Origin: Imbroritus primus | Lineage (GTDB): Bacteria; Pseudomonadota; Gammaproteobacteria; Burkholderiales; Burkholderiaceae | Assembly (NCBI GenBank): GCA_000272025.2 | Contig: AKCV02000015.1 | Location: 744,001-808,000, forward strand | Direction of reading: 5' to 3' | Length of the DNA: 64,000 nt | Part shown: piece by piece, positions 38,590-46,880 of the stretch | How the letters are laid out: each line of letters starts with the position of its first letter | Numbering within the stretch: position 1 is the stretch's first letter | Notes under the pieces: model-generated | What the model was told of the DNA's origin: nothing | The model's input: the letters and a program-made list of their open reading frames with translations, nothing else | The model's database searches: none | Made by a program: the position numbers and the translations under genes

Positions 38590-39618
38590 CTAATCCTGCC
38601 GCGCTGGCGGCACGGTCGACCCGCGGACAATCAGCTCCGCCTCGAACTCGATGTGGATCGGCATCGGCTTGCCCTCGAGATGCGACACCACGAAGTCGGC
38701 GGCACAGGTGCCCATCTCGATGGCCGGCACCCGGATGGTGGTGAGCGACGGTGTCATGTGCGATGACAGTTCGAAGTCGTCGAAACCTGCAATGGACAGA
38801 TCCTGCGGCACCGAGATGCCGGTGGCGATGCATTCGCAGATCGCGCCGAATGCCAGGATGTCGTTGCCGCACAGGATCACCGTCGGCGGTTCCGGCGCAT
38901 GCATCAGCACGCGCAAGGCGCTGCGACCGGCGGCAATTGTGTAAGGACTCTCGATGATCCGCTCGGGCGGCAAGGCAATGCCGCGTGCCGCCAGCGCCGC
39001 GCGGGCCCCCTCGAGCCGCTGCGCCGCGCGGTCGTTGTTCTGCGTCAGGCCCGCGATCATGGCAAAGCGGCGATGCCCAAGATCCAGCAGGTAATTGGTC
39101 AGGCGCATCATGGCCGCGCGGTTGTCGAAGCCGATGCACGGAGCCGGGCTGGCCGGGTTGTAGATCCAGGTGTTGACGAATGGGATGCGTTTGCTCTCCA
39201 GCAGCCGCAACACGCCCGGATGATGGGTTTCGCCGACGAGCACGATGGCATCCACGCCGTGCTCGATCAAAGACTGCACCTCCGCCACCTCGCGCGCTGC
39301 GTCGTAGTGGTTGCTGGCCAGCAGCAAGGTATAGCCATGGGCGTTCAGGCGGCTCTGCAGTGCATGCAGGGCCTGCGCAAAGATCGCATTGTCGATGGTC
39401 GGCACAATCGCGCCGACTGCCTTGAAGCGTTTCGAGACCAGCGAGCCCGCGGCACGATAGGGGATGTAGCCCAGCGCGTCGGCGGCGGCACGCACCTGCG
39501 CCACCATCTCGGCGCTCGCACGGCCCGGCTTGTTGAGCGCACGCGATACCGTCGCTACCGACACGCCAGCCTTGCGCGCAACATCCTTGATCGTGATGGG
39601 CGAATCTGCAGGTTTCAT
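38590..39618 (-). CDS. LacI-family repressor, LacI-1 of the catabolic island
   Basis: A 342-aa LacI/GalR regulator. Helix-turn-helix and hinge at residues 8-60 (TIKDVARKAGVSVATVSRALNKPGRAS), then a periplasmic-binding-protein-like sensor domain (VGAIVPTIDNAIFAQALHALQ, ending FDDFELSSHMTPSLTTI). Divergent from the SDR/importer operon. Two matching palindromes, one 8 bases before its own start and one at the transcription start of the operon, argue for autorepression and control of the neighbour. Ligand unknown, probably the importer substrate or a product. Confidence 0.93.
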   Translation of the reverse strand: MKPADSPITIKDVARKAGVSVATVSRALNKPGRASAEMVAQVRAAADALGYIPYRAAGSLVSKRFKAVGAIVPTIDNAIFAQALHALQSRLNAHGYTLLLASNHYDAAREVAEVQSLIEHGVDAIVLVGETHHPGVLRLLESKRIPFVNTWIYNPASPAPCIGFDNRAAMMRLTNYLLDLGHRRFAMIAGLTQNNDRAAQRLEGARAALAARGIALPPERIIESPYTIAAGRSALRVLMHAPEPPTVILCGNDILAFGAICECIATGISVPQDLSIAGFDDFELSSHMTPSLTTIRVPAIEMGTCAADFVVSHLEGKPMPIHIEFEAELIVRGSTVPPARQD

Positions 39619-39626
39619 CGCATTAT

Positions 39627-39640
39627 GGAAAACGTTTTCC
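39627..39640. promoter_or_regulatory. LacI-1 operator O1
   Basis: Perfect 14-bp palindrome GGAAAACGTTTTCC, 8 bases before the LacI-1 start codon and downstream of a minus-strand TAGAAT (39657-39662). Typical LacI-type symmetric site with a central CG. Confidence 0.75.
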
Positions 39641-39771
39641 GGTTAGGCACCTGCTTATTCTAGCGGCGAAAAGGCGAGCCAAGGGCACTTTTTATATCTC
39701 TAGTAATTCCGCTATTTGATTGGGCTTATCAGTGTTTGTACTAGGTCTGGGATTTTGCCGGCCTGATCGTC

Positions 39772-39823
39772 TTGACAGGAGCTTTTACGGTCTACTACTC
39801 TGAGCCATGGCAAACGTTTTCCA
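39772..39823 (+). promoter_or_regulatory. Promoter of the SDR/importer-1 operon with LacI-1 operator O2
   Basis: TTGACA (39772-39777), then TACTCT (39796-39801, 18-base spacer). The palindrome TGGCAAACGTTTTCCA (39808-39823) has one mismatched pair and shares its core with O1; it sits on the expected transcription start. A leader of about 220 bases follows without a convincing gene (39824-40043). Confidence 0.7.
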
Positions 39824-40043
39824 TCGCAGTCGAGAGCGTGGTTGTTCTCGGCGGATTGGATGATGTGTCCGGACGGCATTCGTCCGAAGCGATCGCGGTG
39901 GTGCCTTCAGCGGCGGTGATCCCACCCGAAAGGGCTGCTGGAATGCATGACCTGATCGCGCGGTATAGCCGGTTGATGCTCGCAGGTGGCAACAGAACAG
40001 CCTGTCGTGCCAATGGCACGGCAGTCCAGATTCGGTAGGCAAG

Positions 40044-40841
40044 ATGGAGCTCAGGATGGAAAGTCGCGGTATGGCAGGGTTGTGCGTGGTGGTAACAGGC
40101 GGCGCCAGTGGTATCGGTGCGGCCACGGCTCGCAAGGTGGTCGAAGCAGGCGGCCATGTCGCTATCATGGATCTGAATGGCGAGGCCGCACAGACCCTCG
40201 CGCAGGCGCTTGGCGCCAGGGCACGCGGCATTCGCGTCGATGCGCTTGACCGCGACGCCGTCGCGGCTGGCTACGCTGCGGTCGCGGCTGACCTCCCGCC
40301 CATCAATGGCCTTGTCAATTGCGCAGGGTTGCCGCAGGTTCCCCGGTCGATCGAGGATTTTCCCGTCGAGGAATGGTCGCGCATCCTCGATTCCCATCTC
40401 AAGACGACGTATCTCGCCTGCCAGGTGATTGGTGGCGATATGGCTGCGCGCGGCGCAGGCGCTGTCGTCAACATCGCCTCGGTGCTGGCATTCCGCTCGG
40501 GACCGGTGCTGGCCTATGGCGCGGCCAAGGCTGCCGTCGTCAATCTGACCGAGGCCCTGGCCGTGCAGTGGGCAAAACGTGGCGTGCGCGTCAACGCGGT
40601 GGCGCCGGGCTGGACTGATACCCCGTTCCTGCGGCCCAAGGAACGCGGTGGCGAACGCGATTTCGGGCCGATCATCAACGCGACGCCGCAAGGCCGCCTC
40701 ATGCAGCCATCGGAAATTGCCGAGGTCATTTATTTCCTGCTGAGTGCCAGCGCCAGCGGGGTGACCGGCGCAACGATTCCCTGCGATGGCGGCGTGACCA
40801 TCGGCTGTGGCTGGATGCCATACGGCGGACTGCCTCAATAA
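40044..40841 (+). CDS. SDR oxidoreductase preceding importer 1
   Basis: A 265-aa classical short-chain dehydrogenase. Glycine motif TGGASGIG at about residues 18-25, CAG in place of the usual NAG, and catalytic Ser (NIASVLAF), Tyr and Lys (YGAAKAAV) present. The C-terminus ends IPCDGGVTIGCGWMPYGG, the usual SDR finishing motif. Starts at 40056 or 40071 are possible. First gene of the LacI-1 operon, 86 bases before the first permease, so it probably oxidises the imported alcohol. Confidence 0.88.
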   Translation: MELRMESRGMAGLCVVVTGGASGIGAATARKVVEAGGHVAIMDLNGEAAQTLAQALGARARGIRVDALDRDAVAAGYAAVAADLPPINGLVNCAGLPQVPRSIEDFPVEEWSRILDSHLKTTYLACQVIGGDMAARGAGAVVNIASVLAFRSGPVLAYGAAKAAVVNLTEALAVQWAKRGVRVNAVAPGWTDTPFLRPKERGGERDFGPIINATPQGRLMQPSEIAEVIYFLLSASASGVTGATIPCDGGVTIGCGWMPYGGLPQ

Positions 40842-40927
40842 GGCCATTCCGGGCGCATCTTCGCAACGCGGGACATTCAGAACAAGAATACCCGGGGTGA
40901 TCTGGAAACGCCTCGAAGGAGGGATGG

Positions 40928-41785
40928 ATGCAGCAGAAAATCAGCAGGGGAGGCACATCGGCCATGTCCGCGCCGTTATCGTCTGGGCGAAGCAAGCCAG
41001 CGCTTTCCATTGAGCAGCGCCATCGTCGGCTGCGCTGGACGGTGAGGAGCGGGCTGATCGCCGCGCTCATGGCATTCTGGTATCTGGCGACCGGCCCGCT
41101 GGAGCTGGTCGCCCCCATCAAGTTCCCATCGATCAGCGATGCCTATGCCGCATTCCGCCTTGCGCTCTCGCCTGGCTATGCGGGCTCTACCTTGCTCGCA
41201 CATATCGGATCGAGCCTCGGCCTGGTGCTGCTTGGTTTCGCCGCCGCCATCCTCACGGGCGTGCCGCTCGGCCTGCTCATGGGCTGGAACCGCATGGCCG
41301 ATGCCTACCTGAACCCGATCTTCCAGATCATGCGGCCGATTGCCCCGATCGCCTGGATTCCGCTGACGATCCTGTGGTTCGGCCTCGGCATTTCCGCCAA
41401 GGTATTCGTGATCTGGCTGGCGGCCTTCTCGCCGGCACTGATCAATACGCACACCGGTATCCGCAACATCAACCCGGTGCTGGTAGAAGCCGCGCGCGTG
41501 CACGGCGCCTCGACCTGGCAACTGCTGCGCGACGTGGTCATTCCCAATGCCTTGCCGACCATCTTCACCGGTTTGCGGATCTCGTTGCAGGCCTGCTGGA
41601 TGGTGCTGGTGGCGGCCGAACTGGTCGGGTCGTTCATGGGGCTCGGCTACATCATGATCAATGCCACGCGCGATCTCGATCCAAGCATGATCTTCGTGGC
41701 CATGGTCACCGTGGCGCTGCTCGGCGTGCTGATGAATACGGCACTGACCGTCATCGAACGGAGGGTCATGCCATGGAAGCGCTGA
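40928..41785 (+). CDS. ABC importer 1 permease A (SsuC/TauC family)
   Basis: A 285-aa inner-membrane permease of the nitrate/sulfonate/taurine importer family. About six hydrophobic segments; the cytoplasmic coupling loop EAARVHGASTWQLLRDVVIPNALP matches the EAA motif. A strong AAGGAGGG stands before the ATG. It overlaps permease B by 13 bases. Forms a heterodimer with permease B by inference. Confidence 0.93.
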   Translation: MQQKISRGGTSAMSAPLSSGRSKPALSIEQRHRRLRWTVRSGLIAALMAFWYLATGPLELVAPIKFPSISDAYAAFRLALSPGYAGSTLLAHIGSSLGLVLLGFAAAILTGVPLGLLMGWNRMADAYLNPIFQIMRPIAPIAWIPLTILWFGLGISAKVFVIWLAAFSPALINTHTGIRNINPVLVEAARVHGASTWQLLRDVVIPNALPTIFTGLRISLQACWMVLVAAELVGSFMGLGYIMINATRDLDPSMIFVAMVTVALLGVLMNTALTVIERRVMPWKR

Positions 41786-42582
41786 TGCTCGAGGAAGATC
41801 GCGCCGCCAAGCGACGCGCCCAGCTGGAGGGCTGGATCCTGCCGGTACTCGGGGTGCTCACGCTGCTGGGTGGGTGGGCGCTGGTCACGGAATCGGGCCT
41901 GGTGCCGGAGAACTTCCTGCCAAGCCCGACACTGGTGTTCAAGGAGATGCTCTTGCTCACGCACGAGCCATACTCCGGCGCGCTGCTACAGGAGCATCTG
42001 CTCGCCAGTCTGCGCAAGTTTGCCATCGCCTATGTGCTGGGCGTGATCGTCGGTGTGCCGCTTGGCTTGCTGATGGGGCGCTTCCGCATCATGGAGTGGG
42101 CCTTCGGTCCAGTGATCGAAGCGCTGCGCTTCGTCCCGCCGATTGCCTGGGTGCCATTCTCCATTCTATGGCTCGGCACGGGCTTTCTGTCGCCGACGGT
42201 AGTGATCTTTTCGGGAGTGTTCTCGTCCTGCGTGGTCAATGCCTACAGCGGTGCGCGCCAGATCGACAAGCCTCTGCTCGAAGCCGCACAGATGCTGGGC
42301 GCGAGCCGCTGGCTGACGCTGACCGAAGTGCTGTTTCCCGCCGCGCTGCCGCAGATCGTCGCAGGCATGCGCATCGGCGCCGGCTTTGGCTGGCAGTCGC
42401 TGATCGGCGCGGAACTGATCGTCGGCTCGACCGGCCTGGGCTACATGATCATCCAGGGGGAGAGCAATCTCGCCGCACATGTCGTGGTGGTCGGGATGAT
42501 CACCATCGGCGTGGTCGGTGCATTGATCGACTACGTGATGCGCCGTGTCGAACAGCGTATCCGCCGCAACTGGCGCAACTGA
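41773..42582 (+). CDS. ABC importer 1 permease B (SsuC/TauC family)
   Basis: A 269-aa permease of the same family. EAA loop EAAQMLGASRWLTLTEVLFPAALPQI; conserved PIAWVPFSILWLGTG segment. The start at 41773 lies inside the end of permease A. Two different permeases plus one ATPase and one binding protein follow the importer-2 gene set too, though the gene order differs. Confidence 0.93.
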   Translation: MEALMLEEDRAAKRRAQLEGWILPVLGVLTLLGGWALVTESGLVPENFLPSPTLVFKEMLLLTHEPYSGALLQEHLLASLRKFAIAYVLGVIVGVPLGLLMGRFRIMEWAFGPVIEALRFVPPIAWVPFSILWLGTGFLSPTVVIFSGVFSSCVVNAYSGARQIDKPLLEAAQMLGASRWLTLTEVLFPAALPQIVAGMRIGAGFGWQSLIGAELIVGSTGLGYMIIQGESNLAAHVVVVGMITIGVVGALIDYVMRRVEQRIRRNWRN

Positions 42583-42655
42583 TCCGGCGCGGGCCCGCGC
42601 CGTTGCGGCACGGGTCCGCGCTCTGTACAACACACCCGCCAAGGGGAGGAGGCAA

Positions 42656-43735
42656 ATGATGAGGCATCGCTATATCAAGGCACTGGCAGCACTCGCAACA
42701 TCTTCGGTTCTCGCGGCAGCATTCAGCGCGCCGGCGGTCGCCGCGCCGGGCGACGACAAGGCGCCGGTGAAGATCCGGATTGCCCAGCAGCCGCAGCGCT
42801 GGGGGCTGGAGTGGTATATCGCCACGCAAAAGGGGTGGTGGAAACAGGTGGGCCTCGACCCGGTCATGTCGACGTTCTCCTCAGGGGCGCCGGAAATCGC
42901 CGCCGGTGCGTCCGGCTCGTGGGATGTCGGCGGCGCCGGCAATATTCCCTCGGTGCTCGGCGCTTCGCGTTATGGCCTGCAGACCATTGGCCTGGCGGAT
43001 GGCGAAGCGGCCATCATTTCCATCATGGCCACCAAGGACAAGGCAGACGCCTACGCCAAAAATCCTGCCTTGCTGAAAGGCAAGACCATTCCGGTGACGA
43101 CCAATTCGACCGGTCACTGGGGCGCGGCAGTGTGCCTGGAGAAGAAGTTCGGCCTCAAGCCGGATGACTACCGCTTCGTCAATCTTTCGCCGTCCGAGAT
43201 CAACGCCGCGGTCAACAGCGGACGCTATGACGTTGCGCAGGTGTGGGCGCCCAACACCTACATCCTTGAATCGACCATCGGTGCCAAGGTGATCTGCACG
43301 GGTGCGGATGTCGGCCTGCCGATCACCAGCAACCTGTTTGTGACGCCGGCCTTCGCCAAAGAGAATCCGGATGCCGTAGCCAAGTTCCTGGCCGTGTACC
43401 TGCGCGCTGTTGCCTGGCAGCGTGCCAATCCGAAGGAAGCCGAAGCTTACCTGGGCGCTTTCTTCAAGTCTGTCGGCGTCAACATTCCGCCCGAGTACCT
43501 GGCCCGCGAGCTGCGTGACCGGCCGGCCTATACGCTGGCGGAACAATTGAAGATCTTCGATGGCGGCGAGAAGTCGCAGATGGCCGACTGGTGGATGCAG
43601 GTCAGCAAGTTCATGGAATCCGTGGGCGTGGTGCGCAAGATTCCTTCGGTCAAGGATCACGTGACCAACAAGTACCTGCTGATGATCCAGAACGATCCGA
43701 AGCTGAAGGCATTCGCCGAGAATACTGGCGACTGA
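42656..43735 (+). CDS. ABC importer 1 substrate-binding protein (NMT1/SsuA-TauA type)
   Basis: A 359-aa periplasmic binding protein. Signal peptide MMRHRYIKALAALATSSVLAAAFSAPAVAA; mature part begins with KIRIAQQPQRWGLEWYIATQKGWWKQVGLDP, the SsuA/TauA/NrtA pattern. A strong GGGGAGGAGG precedes the ATG at 42656. Substrates of this family are small anions such as alkanesulfonates, taurine, nitrate or aromatic acids. A hairpin follows before the ATPase gene. Confidence 0.92.
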   Translation: MMRHRYIKALAALATSSVLAAAFSAPAVAAPGDDKAPVKIRIAQQPQRWGLEWYIATQKGWWKQVGLDPVMSTFSSGAPEIAAGASGSWDVGGAGNIPSVLGASRYGLQTIGLADGEAAIISIMATKDKADAYAKNPALLKGKTIPVTTNSTGHWGAAVCLEKKFGLKPDDYRFVNLSPSEINAAVNSGRYDVAQVWAPNTYILESTIGAKVICTGADVGLPITSNLFVTPAFAKENPDAVAKFLAVYLRAVAWQRANPKEAEAYLGAFFKSVGVNIPPEYLARELRDRPAYTLAEQLKIFDGGEKSQMADWWMQVSKFMESVGVVRKIPSVKDHVTNKYLLMIQNDPKLKAFAENTGD

Positions 43736-43744
43736 ATGCGTATA

Positions 43745-43780
43745 TGGAAGGCGCCGTGCAATAGTGCGCGGCGTCTTCCA
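43745..43780 (+). other. Intercistronic hairpin between binding protein and ATPase
   Basis: A 12-bp stem with one G:U pair: TGGAAGGCGCCG (43745-43756) with CGGCGTCTTCCA (43769-43780), loop 12. No T-run. Such hairpins often protect the upstream binding-protein mRNA and lower ATPase expression. Confidence 0.55.
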
Positions 43781-43805
43781 GCGCGGTTTCGGGATAGGAG
43801 ACCAC

Positions 43806-44624
43806 ATGAGTCAGATCACATTCGAACAGGTGCGGCGCATCTTCCGGCGCGGGGATGAAACCTTCATGGCTTTGCGTGACGTCAGCTTCGAGGTGCGCGA
43901 GAAGGAATTCGTGGCGATTGTCGGGCCATCTGGCTGTGGCAAGACCACGCTGCTGCGCATGGCCGCGGGCCTGGAGTTTCCCTCCAGCGGCGCGGTGAAG
44001 GTGGGGGGCAAGCCCGTGAAAGGCCCCGGTCCCGAGCGTGCCGTGGTGTTCCAGCAGTTCGCACTGTTTCCATGGAAAACTGTTCGCGAGAATATTGCCT
44101 TCGGCCTCAAGTGCCAAGGTGCGGACGCCGCGCGGCAACAGGACGCGGTGACGCGGTATCTCCGGCTCATGGGTCTGGAGGGCTACGAGAATGCATTTCC
44201 CCACCAGCTGTCGGGCGGCATGCAGCAGCGGGTGGCGATTGCCCGCAGCTATGCGCTGGATCCTGACGTATTGCTGATGGATGAACCGTTCGGTGCGCTC
44301 GATGCGCAGACGCGCGTGGTCATGCAGGAAGAACTGGTGCGCCTGGCCCGGGTGAATCCACGTACCGTGCTGTTCATCACGCACAGTGTGGAAGAAGCGG
44401 TGTACCTCGCCGACCGCGTGGTGGTGCTGAGTGGCCGGCCCGGCCATGTGCAGGAAATCATCGATGTGGCGACCGTACGCAAGCAGGATGCGTGGGACAG
44501 TTGCGAGCACATCGAGGAAGTCATGGATCTGGAGTCATTCGTGCATCTGCGCACGCGTATCTGGCGCCTGCTGCGGGAGCTGGAGCAGGGTGCGCCACGA
44601 ACGCCGGCGGCGGCCGTGGCGTGA
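43806..44624 (+). CDS. ABC importer 1 ATPase (SsuB/TauB family)
   Basis: A 272-aa ATPase. Walker A GPSGCGKTT with K46, signature LSGGMQQR, Walker B LLMDEPFGALD, followed by the switch His in FITHSVEEAVYLADR. The start at 43806 has TAGGAG upstream; the frame is open 14 codons further. Last gene of the operon, followed by a strong terminator. Confidence 0.95.
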   Translation: MSQITFEQVRRIFRRGDETFMALRDVSFEVREKEFVAIVGPSGCGKTTLLRMAAGLEFPSSGAVKVGGKPVKGPGPERAVVFQQFALFPWKTVRENIAFGLKCQGADAARQQDAVTRYLRLMGLEGYENAFPHQLSGGMQQRVAIARSYALDPDVLLMDEPFGALDAQTRVVMQEELVRLARVNPRTVLFITHSVEEAVYLADRVVVLSGRPGHVQEIIDVATVRKQDAWDSCEHIEEVMDLESFVHLRTRIWRLLRELEQGAPRTPAAAVA

Positions 44625-44662
44625 TACTGGCGTGTTACCGTTGTGTTGTAGTTTCCTCGCTT

Positions 44663-44688
44663 TCCGGCCCGCGTGGCCGGATTTTTTT
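44663..44688 (+). terminator. Terminator of importer-1 operon
   Basis: TCCGGCC (44663-44669), loop CGCGT, GGCCGGA (44675-44681), then seven T. Textbook intrinsic terminator 38 bases after the ATPase stop. Confidence 0.93.
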
Positions 44689-44732
44689 GGGGAAGGCGTC
44701 ATAAGGCAGCGAGCGCGTTGGATCGGCAAGGC

Positions 44733-44750
44733 GAGCGCCCGGAGGCGCTC
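44733..44750 (-). terminator. Hairpin after the iron-type alcohol dehydrogenase
   Basis: GAGCGCC / GGCGCTC with loop of 4, six bases past the stop on the minus strand. No T-run follows. Confidence 0.45.
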
Positions 44751-44756
44751 CTTCCA

Positions 44757-45899
44757 TCACCAGCTTTCGCGAATCAGTGCGGTGTACTGCTCCGGCGTCG
44801 CGACGCGGGGATTCGTGCCATGGCAATGGTCGTGCATAGCTTTTTGCACGGCTTCGCCGACAAAGCTCTCGGGTACGCCCATGGCGCCGAGACCGGACGG
44901 GATGCCGATGCGCTGGTTGATTTCGACGATCAGCTCGTCCAGCTGACGGTCCTGTGCGAGGCCGACGGCGCGCTTGAGCCGCGGGTACTTGTCGTCGGCA
45001 ATCACGCTTTCGGCAGATTCGTTGAAGCGCAGAACGGCAGGCAGGAGCACGGCGTTCAGCGTGCCGTGATGCAGGCTCTTGCCCGCATAGCTGCCAAGCG
45101 CGTGGGAGAGGGAGTGCACGGCACCCAGGCCTTTCTGGAAAGCCATGGCGCCTTGCATGGAGGCCGACATCATGTGCTTGCGCGCCTCGCGGTTCTTGCC
45201 GTCGTTGACGGCAACGTCAATCCATTTCATGGCCCGCTCCAGGCCATCGAGGGCAATGCCTTCGGCAGGCGGGTTGAAGGCTGGTGACAGAAATGACTCG
45301 ATGCAGTGGGCGATGGCGTCCATGCCTGTGGCAGCCGTGAGGGCAGGGGGGAGGGCGAGCGTCAGGTCGGGGTCGCAGATCGCGCAGCGCGGCATGAGAT
45401 GCCATGAGTGGAAGCCTACCTTGCGGCCATCGTGCAGGATGATGATGGCGCCGCGTGCGACTTCGCTTCCGGTGCCCGAGGTCGTCGGAATGGCGATGGT
45501 GGGGGCGCAGGCATCGGTAATCTTGTTCGAGCCGCCGTCGATGGTGCAGTACTGCGCCAGCGGACCGAGGTGCGTCGCGGCAATGGCCAGCGCCTTGGCG
45601 AGATCGAGCGCCGAGCCACCGCCAATGGCGATGATGCCGTCGGCATCGTGGGCCCGATAGGCCGCGAGCGCGGCTTCGACTGCGGCTTCGGTGGGGTTGC
45701 CCGGCGTTTCGTCGAAGATTTCGAGTGGCAGTTTTCCCGAGACGGAGGCCAGGGCCATGTCCGCGACGCCTGCAGCCCGTACACCCTTGTCGGTGACGAC
45801 CAAGGGGCGCTTGATATTGGCCTTGAGGCATTCGGCATGCAGCAACGAGACTGCGCCGTAGTCGAACTGGATATCGGTGAGGTACTTGATAAATGCCAT
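44757..45899 (-). CDS. Iron-containing alcohol dehydrogenase, 4-hydroxybutyrate-dehydrogenase-like
   Basis: A 380-aa group III alcohol dehydrogenase. NAD motif IGGGSALDLAK, PTTSGTGSEV, and the metal region MDAIAHCIE plus HSLSHALG and HHGTLNAV. The start MAFIKYLTDIQFDYGAVSLL and the GFHSWHLMPRCAICDPDLTL segment closely resemble, from memory, the C. necator 4-hydroxybutyrate dehydrogenase (Gbd, 382 aa). It would oxidise a terminal alcohol to an aldehyde, with the divergent aldehyde dehydrogenase doing the next step. Substrate not proven. The start at 45899 has AAGGAAAG upstream. Confidence 0.88.
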   Translation of the reverse strand: MAFIKYLTDIQFDYGAVSLLHAECLKANIKRPLVVTDKGVRAAGVADMALASVSGKLPLEIFDETPGNPTEAAVEAALAAYRAHDADGIIAIGGGSALDLAKALAIAATHLGPLAQYCTIDGGSNKITDACAPTIAIPTTSGTGSEVARGAIIILHDGRKVGFHSWHLMPRCAICDPDLTLALPPALTAATGMDAIAHCIESFLSPAFNPPAEGIALDGLERAMKWIDVAVNDGKNREARKHMMSASMQGAMAFQKGLGAVHSLSHALGSYAGKSLHHGTLNAVLLPAVLRFNESAESVIADDKYPRLKRAVGLAQDRQLDELIVEINQRIGIPSGLGAMGVPESFVGEAVQKAMHDHCHGTNPRVATPEQYTALIRESW

Positions 45900-46024
45900 G
45901 AACAGACTTTCCTTTTGATAGGGACCACACATTTTTCACGCACGCCCGTCCCCTCAGGCATGCAAATGGTGGCGTGCCTGTCCGGCCTACGTGATACCTC
46001 CTTGTCCGCTCATCATCGAAATGT

Positions 46025-46720
46025 TTAGCGGCTCGCGCCCAGATAGGTATTGCCGGTGTCGTTCGTCAGCAGCTTCACGACCTGTTCCCGGGCGTTCTGC
46101 ACATGGCGGCGCACGCTCGCTTCCACCAGCGCGGCATCGCGCTTTTCGAGCGCCTCGAAGATCGCCACGTTCTCGTCGTAGACCTGGCGCTGGCGCGGCG
46201 CATGCACGCGGATCAGCATGCCGCCCACCAGGCGGGCGCGATCGATGATCGGCGTCATGACCTGCTCGAAGAACCCATTGCCCGAGGCCACAACGATCTC
46301 GGCCTGGAAACGGCGGATCGCCAGCAGGAACTCCACATACTTGTCCGGATCGAGCAGCGCTTCGCACTCGGCGAGAATGTGGCGCAGTCGTTCGAGCAGG
46401 GCGTCATCCACGAACGGCAATGCCTCCAGTGCAGCTTGTACCTCCAATACCTCCCGAATCCGGTACGCGTCGACGATCTCCTTCAGGGAAATCGGGCGCA
46501 CATAAAAACCTCCGCTGCCGCCTTTTGTCACCAGTCCGTCTTGCTCCAGCCGGCTCAATGCCTCGCGAATGGGCGTGCGGCTGACCTCCAGGCGGTTGGC
46601 CAGCTCAAGTGCACTCAGGTGCTCGTTGGGCTGAAGCCGGAAGCAGAGGATCTCTTCCTTGATGAATCTGTAAGCAAAGTCTTGCGCCGTGACTGCGTTG
46701 CGTTTATCGTTTGCATTCAT
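46025..46720 (-). CDS. GntR-family regulator, FadR/VanR-type (FCD domain)
   Basis: A 231-aa GntR protein. Winged helix at about residues 15-75 (HLSALELANRLEVSRTPIREALSRLEQDGLV) and an all-helical FCD effector domain with the metal-binding pattern (VYDENVAIFEALEKRDAALVEASVRRHVQ). It sits between the iron-type alcohol dehydrogenase and the aldehyde dehydrogenase. A CTGAATTCAC site lies just upstream of its own start, and a doubled GAATTC site precedes the aldehyde dehydrogenase, so it is the likely regulator of both. Confidence 0.92.
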   Translation of the reverse strand: MNANDKRNAVTAQDFAYRFIKEEILCFRLQPNEHLSALELANRLEVSRTPIREALSRLEQDGLVTKGGSGGFYVRPISLKEIVDAYRIREVLEVQAALEALPFVDDALLERLRHILAECEALLDPDKYVEFLLAIRRFQAEIVVASGNGFFEQVMTPIIDRARLVGGMLIRVHAPRQRQVYDENVAIFEALEKRDAALVEASVRRHVQNAREQVVKLLTNDTGNTYLGASR

Positions 46721-46721
46721 G

Positions 46722-46731
46722 CTGAATTCAC
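46722..46731. promoter_or_regulatory. Candidate GntR half operator before its own gene
   Basis: CTGAATTCAC immediately upstream of the GntR start; 9 of 10 bases match the GTGAATTCAC palindrome before the aldehyde dehydrogenase. Confidence 0.45.
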
Positions 46732-46845
46732 ATTAATCAAGTCAGTCGGAGAAATCAAGGGAAACGCCGCTAACCGGTATTTGCGTGGCCTCCCGCCAAC
46801 ACCGAAGGATGCGGGCTTGACGGATCAAAGTCCAGCATGTAGTGA

Positions 46846-46864
46846 GAATTCATGGTGAATTCAC
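46846..46864. promoter_or_regulatory. Paired GAATTC operator before the aldehyde dehydrogenase
   Basis: GAATTCATGGTGAATTCAC: two GAATTC cores 11 bp apart (46846 and 46857), the second inside the perfect palindrome GTGAATTCAC. It lies between a TTGACG box (46817-46822) and the Shine-Dalgarno of the aldehyde dehydrogenase. An almost identical element is at 56130. Confidence 0.65.
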
Positions 46865-46880
46865 AATACAAGAGGAGACT

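Noticed and set aside
39772-40038. 88-codon plus-strand frame between LacI-1 and the SDR
   Set aside because: It begins on the promoter and runs through the operator; composition is not protein-like and no Shine-Dalgarno is seen.
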